From positions 1 to 43,050 of the forward strand of contig LUCW03000820.1 of assembly GCA_001586965.3 (NCBI GenBank): a stretch of 43,050 bases of DNA, read 5' to 3'. The translations under genes and the position numbers were made by a program. Positions 21,701 to 31,169 of this stretch are shown here, piece by piece. The notes below the pieces were generated by a model, which was not told where the DNA came from, ran no database searches, and worked only from the letters and a program-made list of their open reading frames with translations. Source of the stretch: Sphaeroforma sirkka (lineage: Eukaryota; Opisthokonta; Ichthyosporea; Ichthyophonida). Position 1 is the stretch's first letter. Every line of letters begins with the position of its first letter.

Positions 21701-22980
21701 AGTCATAGTCGATTTGGTTAAACTCCCGCGATCCAAGCATACTGGCGATGTATATATCTGTCATTTCTTATGTGTGGCTTCGGGCTATAACTTGCTTTAT
21801 GCAATACCGAACAAACGTCCACAAACAGTGGCAGAATTATGCTATCACGTCTTTAATGACTTCGGTTTCCCCGAGTACTATGTTCTGATAACGGTAGTGA
21901 GTTTTGTACCGACGTAATGGAGGCACTTATACTCGTATCAGGCATGACCCATAGGCGTGGTGTTCCTTACAAACCTCAAACGCAGGGTGCAAATGAGACA
22001 CGTCATAGAGAACTTAAGAAACTCTTGCGTACCGCACTAGACGACATTGAGGATATGTGGCCTTATCATTTGAAATGGGTTCAGACTCAAATGAATAACT
22101 ACATGAATCCTCAAACTGGAACACTCCCGTTTCACTATTTCTTTGGCCGCTATAGTGAATTACAAGCAACGTTTGATAAAACTGCGCCCGAGAAACACGC
22201 TACCCCGTGGCTACAAAAGATCGAGCATATGCAGAACGTTGTTTACCCCTGTTTACTCGAGCACAAGAATCGCGTCCTACTTAAAGCGTATGACCGATGG
22301 AATAACACTAAGAACATTGTTCAGTTCAAAGTCGGCGATTACGTTAACATTATAAATCGAAACGCCAACGTTACCGAACTCTCTTCTAAGACCCGATAGG
22401 ACCTTTTGTTATTTCCTACCATGATGAGAAGAGTGATACTTACGAAGTGAATAACATGAATGGTACTAGCGCAACCAATCTAGGCACCCACCGTATCCCT
22501 ACCTCCGAACTCTCATTCGCTCGCTCATTGGATTCTGATGTACCAGTTATGGAGTCACAAGTCAAAGATATAATTGACAAAACATCCGAAGACGGTTACA
22601 CTTACTACAAGACCCGTTTCATGGATGGGACAGTAGCTTGGCTAACCTCCGATGCATTTCGTGAATCTCGCGACTTTCTTCGTATCTTTAATAAGAAATG
22701 GAATAAGCGTTTACATAAGAACACACGAGATAAACGAAAAGGGTTTCCTCAGGTGACTACAAACCCTGACGGATCTGAAATTCCCTATTTGCCACCTACT
22801 TCCTACGTGACTAAACTTTCTGATCTGCTTACCAACAGTGCAGAAAATTGTTCAAACTTACTTACTAATGAAGAACAGCCTTTGGCTATTACCTTACCAA
22901 ATAATAAACGTAAGGCGCCTACATCGGAAATGGTTACTGGACCAAATACTAAACGACATAGAGTACAACATGAGTCTTGA
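18763..22980 (+). pseudogene. pol: Plus-strand pol: protease, RT, RNase H, Dam-like domain, integrase, with several frameshifts
   Basis: Pol lies in the gag frame, with only TGA between them. The protease is at about residues 28-45, with FDPGAEVSAIS in place of the usual DT/SG box and a later LIIGMTDLL flap-end motif. RT follows, with FSKIDLKAAFHQLQI and YLDDIVIF (catalytic Asp residues intact), then LKINEDKCSF. At 19978 the frame meets TAA and continues one base on (AAA AAA GTA). A stop at 20276 reflects one missing base before the RNase H TDASDRA box. Further shifts, seen by comparison with arm 1, lie at the C-run near 20392 (+2), the A-run near 21232 (+1), GTGTGTG near 21673 (+2), the C-run near 21872 (-1) and CCC near 22394 (+2). 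The Dam-like NPPC box and integrase residues are present but spread over frames. This copy supplies the RT that arm 1 lacks but cannot make a whole Pol. Confidence 0.85.
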
Positions 22981-23078
22981 ACTCGTACATATAGGCACAT
23001 ACGTCATGACCGAAACCGTTTTTACTTTGGTTTTCGCTTTACCAACTAGATCGTATCTTAACGTACGTTCGTAGTTCT

Positions 23079-23096
23079 AAAAGCTACTGGGGGCTA
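23079..23096 (+). promoter_or_regulatory. Candidate polypurine tract before the 3' LTR
   Basis: The bases AAAAGCTACTGGGGGCTA lie immediately before the LTR start TGTAGAAAT. They are only partly purine, so the assignment rests mainly on position. Confidence 0.35.
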
Positions 23097-23691
23097 TGTA
23101 GAAATACGGCATCCGGTCAGTCTAAAATATCAAGATCAATTGAGATAATACATTGGTTTTTATTTGTATTTTAAATAATTTAGTACAAGCTCTTTTTCCA
23201 ATATTTCCAAAGTGTTCTAAATTCACTTTGATGGCTCCAATGGCCTGAGTATTTGGTATGACTCATCTACTTGGACCTATTTGAGACATTAGTAGATGTA
23301 GGATATTATAAACTAAATTTTATAATCTCCGAACTACTACTTATAGATTTTGGTCCTCCCGCCAATCTCCAAAATCCAATAAGTCTTTTTCTTTTTATAA
23401 CTTTTCTTCAGATGGAACTTTGTTTATATCAGCTAATGTATTAACGTGACTTACGTTATTACGTCTATTTACAAATTAGGCAAGTGGTCATGAACACTTA
23501 GTACTTCTAGTGAAAATTATTCAATAAAGAACAGCTAGAGGTACGCCCTGTGTGATCGAGGATATTTAGGCTCTTAACAAGAGGCAGTCCCGATCATTCT
23601 TACACAAGCTACCACTGCTAAATCCTAACTGATTAAATTGTATTTTAGTTTAATATAGTTTGAAACCTAGTAATTTCCATCGAAGTTTACA
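23097..23691 (+). repeat. 3' LTR of the plus copy (595 bp)
   Basis: The LTR starts TGTAGAAATACGG and ends CGAAGTTTACA (TGTA..TACA). Inside it are a TATA-like TTTTTATAAC near 23391 and a poly(A) signal AATAAA at 23523-23528, in the expected U3-R order. Because no 5' LTR exists, the start was placed by the TG..CA ends and the purine-rich sequence before it. Confidence 0.75.
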
Positions 23692-24055
23692 ATACTCAAT
23701 CGACAAATCTGAGAACGGTGGAAACATAAAAGAAAACAATTATGAGTTTAAAACCATGATTATTAATTGCCATTTTTGTTGATACATTCTTCCGACAGAC
23801 AATGAATAGTACATACATAGTTACACAAAGCTCATGTGCCACACCATGCCGGTGCATTAGTGGCACATCGTTTTTTCTCATTCAATAATGACAAATAATA
23901 CTCAACGGCATGTCTACTTTATATACGAGAGCGGTAGACTTAGTGGTCGCAGGCGAGAGCGGCAGACTTAGCGGTCGCAGGCGAGAGTCGCAGGTATAGT
24001 GGTCGCAAGACCCGGTCGCAGGCATAGTGGTCGCAGTCTTAACACATCTCATCTG
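23692..24055. other. Flank of the element with GGTCGCAGGC short repeats
   Basis: No gene is seen. From about 23925 to 24040 the words GAGAGCGG(T/C)AGACTTAG and GGTCGCAGGC repeat irregularly five or six times. No continuation of the LINE RT from the other flank of the element is present. Confidence 0.6.
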
Positions 24056-24329
24056 TAATATATATTTTGTTTTTTCAACTAAAAAATACAGAACGATAAA
24101 AAAGTAAAAACCAATAATTTTTCTTTATTTAAAAAAAACGGATACTGTGAAGATTGAAGTATGAACAATGTGGTGAATCAGTGAATCAGTATCACAGAAT
24201 CAGAATGGACACAGCCGATGTTTATGCTCTAAATCGTTGTTTCTTTCTCGAATACTATTCTAGAGTAGACACTACTCTTGTGAGAATAGAGGTGAATTTA
24301 TTAAAGTAGGCTATGGCCTCTGACGGTCT

Positions 24330-24423
24330 GAACTCTTAGCTATGGAATACAGTACAAACCCGGGATATACGTTAATGAACTCTAACCTATCGAATACAGT
24401 ACAAACCCAGGATATACGTTAAA
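24330..24423. repeat. 47-bp tandem duplication, unit A only
   Basis: Two copies of GAACTCT..GGAATACAGTACAAACCC..GGATATACGTT lie at 24330 and 24377. Unit B has a single copy near 30970, so this arose after the segmental duplication or was lost from B. Confidence 0.8.
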
Positions 24424-25233
24424 ATAAAAACGCTCAACATGTATGTATGTAAATACAATATACATACACAAAGTTCAACTGCGCAGGCCACAGTGCACAC
24501 TACACTATACAGTGACTCCACACAATGCACACTGCACAGTGCACAGTGCACACTCATAGCGAGCGTACATATTGCGATTATTTTCTTACAGAGGTCTATT
24601 CACTATTGGTCTAATGGACTTGTGGAATTGATTTTTTGCCCATTTGAGGCCCTATACAAAATAATCAATAGGCCGAATCAGAATATCTGAATATAAACAA
24701 GTAAAATACCCCTATATTTAAGCGTTTTCAGTTCTCGCGGCGTCCCATCCGTGTTTTATCAGAAAGCCCCGGAGAGTCCTGGTCCAGAGTCCCCCACTCT
24801 TGACTGACGACTTCCCGTGAGTCCGTGAGAGGGTGGAAACAATAAATAAATACCAATCAAAATCTTATCACTGTATTGTGGTATGCAATATATTATATAA
24901 TTATTATGGGCCATCATTTAGTATTATTCATCGATGCAACAAGCCCACAATCCACGAACAAACACGAAAAGATTACAAACAACGATAGAAATAGCCCGCA
25001 CTTCTAAAAAGCCTCCTGAATCTCGATTTTCGAGAAGCACGACTCATCAGTAGTTCAGTACATATCCACGAGTCACACGACTCTCTGGGGGCGGGCTTGA
25101 CACTTGACGGCATTTCATACTTTCTATATCTCTCTACATACTCTCCCTCATAATAAATATTTTAAAATTTTTGTAGTCACTTTATCGGGGTATCGGCAAA
25201 TGAACATATAAACTCGGACAACAAACATTGCGT
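24424..25233. other. Upstream region of WS/DGAT copy A
   Basis: Non-coding. It contains GTGCACAGTGCACAC simple repeats near 24490-24550 and, at about 24765-24850, a block shared with unit B (GAGTCCTGGTCCAGAGTCC, then GACTTCCCGTGAGTCCGTGA). The last 70 bases before the E-box (TAGTCACTTTATCGGGGTATCGGC onward) are strongly conserved with unit B. Confidence 0.5.
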
Positions 25234-25258
25234 CACGTGAGAAACAACCATTATATAA
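25234..25258 (+). promoter_or_regulatory. E-box plus TATA core promoter of WS/DGAT copy A
   Basis: GTCACGTGAG (palindromic CACGTG core at 25234-25239) precedes TATATAA at 25252-25258, about 80 bases before the ATG. Both elements and their spacing are kept in unit B. CACGTG is the site of bHLH-zip factors (Myc/Max, USF, SREBP and TFEB types). Which factor acts here is unknown. Confidence 0.6.
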
Positions 25259-25337
25259 AGCGTGATTTCATGACGAGATGAATTCATATTATAACATACA
25301 GTTCTAATTGACATTGTATACAGCTCTCTATCAAAAT

Positions 25338-26774
25338 ATGGTGAATCAAAAGTCGGTCGTCGCGCAATCGCGTGCCACTCCCCTCGACAATTTGTTCCTC
25401 GTATCCGAGCGCGAGGCTCTTCCTATGAACATCGCTTGCGTCTGGGAGTTCGCCACTGAAATGACGCTACAAGAGGCGATAGATCTTAACAAGCCATTCG
25501 TGGTCTCTGAGGCATATCGTAGATACAGACAAATTGTCGTCGGAGACCCAAAAACCGGTGATGTAATGTGGGCAGATTTCCCCGAATTTAAAATTGAGGA
25601 CCACTGTATCGAGCACAATTTGGGTGGCAAGGGTACCAAAAGCGATTGCGAGAAACTAGCTGGTGAGATTCTAAGTACTAGTTTAGATCGTAGTAAGCCT
25701 TTGTGGGACTGCCACTTATTGATGGGACTCGCCAATGGCCGCAGTATCATAGTGTATAGACTGCATCATGCCGTTTCAGACGGGCAGGGAAGTATCCGTG
25801 CGCTTCTCAGTGTAACTACCACTAAGGGAACTGAACAAGTACAGTACTCAGTAGGCAATCGAGGTGACAAGAAAAAGAGACGTCGCAGCAGTGCCTCGTC
25901 TAAGAAGATGTCCACAAAGTCCACTCAAATGGTCGTAGTGAACTACTTGAAGCAATTGCAAGCCTTCATCTTCCAGCTGCTGTTTACACTACAGTGTTTA
26001 CTTATGGCATTGTGGGATGGTTTGGTTTTAGGATTTAGACCCAAAGTTTCATTCACCAAGGCTGCACCCAATGCTAAGGGTATCAAGTCAGTTGCTTGGA
26101 CTGAAGGTGTTCCGCTAGAAGATGTCAAAATTATCAAGAACGCTTTTGGCATGACAGTAAACGATGTGGTTCTTTCAGTCGCCACCGGAGCTATTCGTGA
26201 ATACATGGTGGAAAATAACGAGCCCATCCAGGACTTGACAGTTGGTATTCCATTCTCTATGCGCAGTGTAAACGATGAGGGTCTAGCTAACAAGGCCACC
26301 ATGAATTTTACTTTCTTGCCTACTAGTGTAGCGGATCCTAAGGCTCGTATGACCTTCCTACACAACCGAATGAACATGTTGAAGCTATCTCCCATGCCTT
26401 CAATAAGTTATTCCAGTAGTAACGCGATGTATGGAAGCAAACTTTTCCTTAAAATGCTGCATGCGTTCAACAATTACTTAATGGACGCTGGAGGTAACCG
26501 TCTGCAGGCTGTACTTACCAATGTGCCCGGACCAGCCGCTCCTCTTTTGATCGGTGGGCACAAGCTAACGAAATACGCACCCATGATTCCTCAAATTAAC
26601 AGATCAAGTTTGGGTATGGGTGTTATGTCGTACGACGGTAAAGTGTTCTTCGGTTTGCTTACGGAGAAGGGTAACTTGGTTGGAGGTTCACGTGCCGTTG
26701 TGGACAAGTTTGAAGCACAGTTCAGTGAGCTGCTTGAGGAAGCTAAGGCCATGGAGGCTAAGAAGATCAAGTAA
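25338..26774 (+). CDS. Wax ester synthase / diacylglycerol acyltransferase (WS/DGAT), copy A
   Basis: WS/DGAT enzymes transfer an acyl group from acyl-CoA to a fatty alcohol or diacylglycerol, making wax esters or triacylglycerol at the ER or lipid droplet. The 478-residue, intronless frame has PLW at 121-123, the catalytic HHAVSDG at 143-149, NDVV at 275-278, the PFSMRS region, and NVPGP at 395-399 in the C-terminal (DUF1298-type) domain. A basic Lys/Arg/Ser-rich loop (about 183-195) precedes a hydrophobic segment at 205-233, a likely membrane anchor. The protein ends KKIK, which fits a di-lysine ER-retrieval signal. The start is ATG 25338 because the frame is closed by TAA at 25305, and only a TTG lies between. 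AATAAA follows at 26853. It is convergent with the Arp1 pseudogene. Length and motifs match the family, so it looks functional; substrate cannot be told from sequence. Confidence 0.93.
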   Translation: MVNQKSVVAQSRATPLDNLFLVSEREALPMNIACVWEFATEMTLQEAIDLNKPFVVSEAYRRYRQIVVGDPKTGDVMWADFPEFKIEDHCIEHNLGGKGTKSDCEKLAGEILSTSLDRSKPLWDCHLLMGLANGRSIIVYRLHHAVSDGQGSIRALLSVTTTKGTEQVQYSVGNRGDKKKRRRSSASSKKMSTKSTQMVVVNYLKQLQAFIFQLLFTLQCLLMALWDGLVLGFRPKVSFTKAAPNAKGIKSVAWTEGVPLEDVKIIKNAFGMTVNDVVLSVATGAIREYMVENNEPIQDLTVGIPFSMRSVNDEGLANKATMNFTFLPTSVADPKARMTFLHNRMNMLKLSPMPSISYSSSNAMYGSKLFLKMLHAFNNYLMDAGGNRLQAVLTNVPGPAAPLLIGGHKLTKYAPMIPQINRSSLGMGVMSYDGKVFFGLLTEKGNLVGGSRAVVDKFEAQFSELLEEAKAMEAKKIK

Positions 26775-26852
26775 TTCATTATGTATCTAAACCACAGAAT
26801 ATTATATAGTTCATAGCTTCGATTAGTAATTAGGTCATAGAACTATCGTGTC

Positions 26853-26858
26853 AATAAA
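26853..26858 (+). terminator. Poly(A) signal of WS/DGAT copy A
   Basis: AATAAA lies 79 bases after the stop codon. The matching site in unit B reads AGTAAA, a weaker variant. Confidence 0.6.
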
Positions 26859-27179
26859 ATTAAAATCATTTCTCGTTCAGGCGTTGCACCGTTCGTGATC
26901 AAGCGTTTTCCAAAGTGTATTAGCTTTACTAGTCACGTTTTATAACGTGGTTCCATGTAAGTGTACACATAGGCAAGATCGGCGGGTATGATAGATTATC
27001 TTTAGTTCTATTTAGATTTTGTCGCATAACTGCTTGAGATCTGTTCACTATGCATATTCATAGAGTAGTATCAACTGCTCTACTGAATTATATCTATTCA
27101 CATCATATGTTTGCTTGAGATCTATTCACATATTATTCATAGATGCGAATCAACAGCTCAAAATCTATTCACCATCTAG

Positions 27180-27680
27180 TTCATACACGAGCGATACGAG
27201 AATTTGAACGTACTGATAGATGTAGCCGACAATACCAGTATGTGTATACGTCTTTATAACATAACTGTCAACATACAAAACATTTCCAACATGCTGGATA
27301 GAAGTCAGCAACATACACGAGCGTTATGACAATTTGAACGTACTGATGTAGCCGTCAATACCAGTATGTGTATACGGCTATATAACAAAATTGTCAGCAT
27401 ACTAAATATTTCCAACATGGTAGATTGGTGCCAGCAACATACACGAGCGTTGCGAGAATCTGAACGTACTGATGGAGCCGTCAATACCAGTATGTGTATA
27501 TGGCTATATAATGTAACTGTCAGCGCACAAATACTTCCAATATGCTAGATAGAAGTCAGCAACATACACGAGCGGTTTGAGAATTTGAACGTAGTGATGC
27601 GGCTATCATTATCAGTATATTTATGCGGCTATATGGCAAATCTGTCTGCACACAAATATTTTTAACATGCTAGATAAAAA
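27180..27680. repeat. 127-bp minisatellite, unit A
   Basis: Four diverged units carry ACACGAGCG, GAATTTGAACGTACTGATG, ACCAGTATGTGTATACGGC and TTTCCAACATG. They lie between the convergent WS/DGAT and Arp1 3' ends. Unit B carries a similar set at 35245-35640. Confidence 0.85.
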
Positions 27681-28702
27681 ACAACAACAGTCTCAGCATC
27701 GAAATCATATGGACACGGCCTTGTATCACTGCTACTATAGTTATTGTGGTCTGTTTTTTTTCACTAGTACGTTCAGTCCATTTCGAAATGTAGCAGAGGA
27801 ATGCCTCTCTCAGATCTGAAATAGTTTCTCCACCATTCGTTGCACTCCGTATTCGTCGTAATCGGAGTGCGATATCCACATCTGTGGCAAATGAACACCA
27901 GGATTAATTATTTGATATCACTTAATAGTATAGACACGCCAAAATGGTAATGCGCTACGAACGTGGGTACTTCTGACGTGGGAATGCAATAAAGGATGCT
28001 GATACATGAGCATGTATACTCGACTCCAAATGCATGCTAAAGCCTTCGCAAATTCAAGCCAAAATGAAGTAGGCAAACAAAAACATACACGCGTGCACAT
28101 TTTATAACTGCCCAGCAAAGGGATGCATGAATCCTTCGCTTCGCTTTACGCGCACAGCAAACACACCCAACACGGACGAAGATCACTGACCTGCTTGAAC
28201 GTTGATAACGAGGCTAGGATAGAGCCTCCCACCCAGGTGGAGTATAACCGGTCTTTAGATGCCGTTACTTTGATGTCGTTGGCTACGATTCAGTTCATTG
28301 GGCAATCTTGCGCCAAAACCTTGAGATAAGATTGGACAAGGGAGACCCTTTAAAGATCATGGTGGACTTGCTGGAAAAATAGGGTTTAGATTTGTATGTA
28401 GGTGTCGCACGAATACACCGGTACACGGGTATATAGAAGCGTACACATTGATGTGTGTGCACATACGTATACATAGATTCACAGATACACGTACGTGAGA
28501 TTGTGCATAGTGAAATGCAGCATGTACACGACATCAATGCGCGTAGGCAAACGAGGCAAATCCGAGCACAAACCTACAACGGATTGATCAGGAATCGTCA
28601 ACTACTCCCAACCCTTAAGGTCTGTATCAAGCAGCATTAGAACAGCACACGCACAAACATACACACAGAGCCACGGAAACATAACCAAGTATGCATACCG
28701 TA

Positions 28703-28812
28703 ACTTCTCATGCACATGCATAACAAAGTAACTTTCCATGCACATGCATAACACAGTAACTTCTCATGCACATGCATAACAAAGTAACTTTTCATGCACA
28801 TGCATAACAAAG
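28703..28812. repeat. 28-bp minisatellite in the Arp1 pseudogene, unit A
   Basis: About four units of CATGCACATGCATAACA(A/C)AGTAACTT lie in the intron between the GGTTTTPG and FGARL blocks. Unit B has three units (36690-36775). Confidence 0.8.
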
Positions 28813-29189
28813 CTTCCTATGTGGTGAAAAACATCAGTTCTCCTGCACATACATGACAGAGCGTCTTGTATCTACCTGGCGTGGTTGTGGTGCCTCCGCT
28901 CAGTATAATATTCTTCATGAGGTTGTCCCTCAAATCACGGTCGCACTGTTGATGTGAGAACATTGATGTGTATGTCGTCGTATTCTGCGCCAATCAGATC
29001 CGGCTTGAACAGCACCTGCAAGGTGAACGGATCAACGCAGATGTCTTAGATACGCACATAGGTACTTCAGCGGTTGCAGTAATAAACCTATTAGGTTTGC
29101 TTTGATAACATCAGGGGATGGGGTTATGCATATATGACGAATAATGAGCAGTCCTGATGTAGGCGGATACGGTTATGTTCGATGCACAA

Positions 29190-29690
29190 GGATTGAACAC
29201 GCGAGAGATTAGATGACAAGCACACCACACATACTACACCAACTTACAACAAGAAAAAATCAAATGAACACACGAAAGATAAGATGACAAGCACGTCAAA
29301 CATACTACATAAACTCATAGCATGGACGACTCGAATGAACACACGACCAAACATACTACACAAACTTATAACATGAAATAATCGAATGAACACACGATAG
29401 ATTAGATGACAAGCACACCAAACATACTACACAAACGTATGACATGAAAGACTCGAATGAAATCACGAAAGATTAGATGACAAGCATGTCAAACATACTA
29501 CACAAACTTATAACATGAAATAATCGAATGAACACACGATAGAATAGATGACAAGCACGTCAAACATACTACACAAACTTATGACATGAAAGACTCAAAT
29601 GAACACACCATAGTTTAGATGACAAGCACACCAAAACATACTACACAAATTTATAGCATGAAATATTTATGCGAATATACTTAGAACACA
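29190..29690. repeat. 71-bp minisatellite in the Arp1 pseudogene, unit A
   Basis: About seven units contain GAACACACGA, AGATTAGATGACAAGCAC and CAAACATACTACACAAACTT. One unit near 29335 is shortened. The same array, with slightly different unit order, lies at 37160-37720. Confidence 0.85.
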
Positions 29691-30125
29691 CCAAACTTCA
29701 GTATTAAAAACAAATGGATGCGAACGAACAACAGCGTTTGTGGATTTTGCGACGCTTATCACTATGCACACACACAGCACCAGATTGGCGCTCGTAGGAG
29801 TTTCTAATTACGTGTACTTGCGTACCTCTGGAGTCAGATGTTCACGCACATGCACATGTACAACACACCGAGACACACGCACGCACACACAAGCACGTAC
29901 ACACACACACAAACGGCAGGTGTACATGTGTGCGGATTGCCTTAGATGCACGCGCATACATCGACAGACACATATGGAGCCATACCACTGGCGCCTGATG
30001 CCTGTAATGCCAATGGAGACCACTTCGCCATCTGGCAACCTGCACTTTTCGGCATCGTTATTTACCTCCATCGCCCTACCACTGGCATCCACCTTACCCT
30101 TACTCGAAGGATATAGGAAGCACAT

Positions 30126-30669
30126 CTACACAATAGGAGTGGTTAATGGGATACAGTGAATGGGGAGTACATCTACAGAAGAAGAGTGGTAAATGTGACA
30201 AGCATATCATCCGAAGTGAGTATCAGATAAACCAAGGCAATGTGAGGAGAGATTTTGGGGAACGCATGTCAATCCAATGCACACGAGACACACGTAGTAC
30301 ACAGACGTAAGTGCATGACAGACAGATACGAGTGCCACATACGCCACTACGACCCCCAGAGTAGGAGAGTGGTGTGCAGCGGTGGACAGATAGGGTTCAA
30401 GCGGTTTAGGGGGTTTAAGGGATGGAATAGTATAGTAAACACTACATTCACACCACACGGAAGTATAGGGTTCACGAGGAGAAGGACCGAACTTTGGTAG
30501 TTCGAGGGACCTTGTTGCACATAAGTCTGCACACCTCTGGGTTTGGGCAGGGTCTGGGACTCTGGGCCTCTGGGGCGGCGGCGCCTCGCGGACTGTATTG
30601 TGCAGGACAAATATTCAGTTCAGAAGTGAAAACGCAGGTTTGAAAAGCCTTTGCTTGACTTTATTTGTT
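30126..30669. other. End of unit A and spacer to unit B
   Basis: Positions 30126-30475 match part of Arp1 intron F/G in unit B. Positions 30476-30669 are unique spacer, including a GC-rich patch (GGGGCGGCGGCGCC near 30570). No gene is seen. Confidence 0.5.
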
Positions 30670-31169
30670 TCTATATATATATATTTGTTCTTTTAAAAAA
30701 CAAAATATGTGCAGAACAATAAAAATAAAAACCAATAAATATTCTTTATTTTAAAAAACGGATGCTACGAAGTATGAACAATGTGGTGATTGGTGAATCA
30801 CAGAATCAGAATGGACACTCTGACAGTCTAACACAGCCGATGCTTATGCTCTAAATCGTTGTTTCTTTCTCAAATACTACTCTAGAGTACACTCTCTACT
30901 CTTGTGAGAGTAGAGGTGAAATTTTAAGTAGGCTATCGAGTATCGCCTCTGAGGACGGCTCTGACGGTCTGAACTCTGACCTATGGAATACAGTACAAAC
31001 CCGGGATATATGTTATAAAAGCGCTCAATATATATGTAAATCCTTTTAAGTTCAACTGCACAATGCACAGTTGCACACTGCACAGGGCACACCCGTAGCG
31101 AGCGTACATATTGCGCTTCTTTTCTTACAGAGGTCTATTCACTATTGGCCTATTGGGCCTTGGGACGTG

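Larger units (their letters stand above)
14748..23691. mobile_element. Palindromic Ty3-like LTR retrotransposon: truncated plus-strand copy fused to an inverted copy of its 3' half
   Basis: Domain order on the plus strand is gag zinc motifs, protease, RT (YLDD), RNase H, a Dam-like domain, an HHCC plus D,D35E integrase and an LTR. This is the Metaviridae (Ty3) order, with an extra domain between RNase H and integrase. Arm 1 (14748-18127, minus) and arm 2 (20304-23691, plus) are near-identical inverted repeats of 3380 and 3388 bp, flanking a unique centre (18128-20303) that holds gag, protease and RT. Both outer ends are 3' LTR ends, so the 5' LTR, primer-binding site and start of gag are missing. 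The arms differ by scattered substitutions and seven short indels whose net sum (8 nt) explains the length difference. The outer flanks (..TTATATC and ATACTCA..) show no exact target-site duplication. The element cannot be autonomous as it stands. A misassembled fold-back read is an alternative, though the substitutions between arms argue for two real copies. Confidence 0.85.
20304..23691 (+). repeat. Inverted repeat arm 2
   Basis: Plus-strand partner of 14748-18127. It is 8 nt longer, the exact net of seven homopolymer or dinucleotide indels. Substitutions seen through translation include Ser/Leu before KHNAWANPP, Glu/Lys in T(E/K)WKPS, Leu/Pro in VKL(L/P)RSKH and Ala/Thr in AWL(A/T)SDAF. 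Confidence 0.9.
27810..30125 (-). pseudogene. Arp1 (centractin) 3' exon duplicate, 5'-truncated pseudogene
   Basis: Four blocks match the last four exons of the intact Arp1 gene in unit B: 29987-30125 ([16 protein letters not shown]), 28876-29015 ([20 protein letters not shown]), 28191-28321 ([13 protein letters not shown] region) and 27810-27881 ([12 protein letters not shown]). Compared with unit B the first has a 1-nt deletion before its donor and the second a 5-nt deletion. The third has a 7-nt deletion and an altered acceptor. In the fourth the stop TAG has become CAG, so reading runs two more codons to TGA. The AATAAA poly(A) signal is mutated. Exons for the nucleotide-binding half, and any promoter, are missing. 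This is a dead by-product of the segmental duplication. Confidence 0.9.
24056..30475. repeat. Segmental duplication unit A
   Basis: Aligns in the same orientation with 30670-38597 (unit B). It carries a WS/DGAT gene and the last four Arp1 exons. Homology begins near the T-rich ATATTTTGTTTTTTC and ends near ACACGGAAGTATAGGGTTCA. Unit B has about 1.6 kb extra between 31170 and 32760. Confidence 0.9.

Noticed and set aside
14748..23691. Classifying the element as DIRS because of its inverted arms and Dam-like domain
   Set aside because: It has TG..CA LTRs and an HHCC plus D,D35E integrase, and no tyrosine recombinase. The inverted arms are a duplicated 3' half, not DIRS split repeats.
14743..23696. 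Target-site duplication ATATC/ATACT
   Set aside because: Only the first three bases agree, which is not enough.
25308..25337. WS/DGAT start ten codons upstream (also 33410 in copy B)
   Set aside because: That codon is TTG. The first ATG after the in-frame TAA is 25338 (33440 in copy B).
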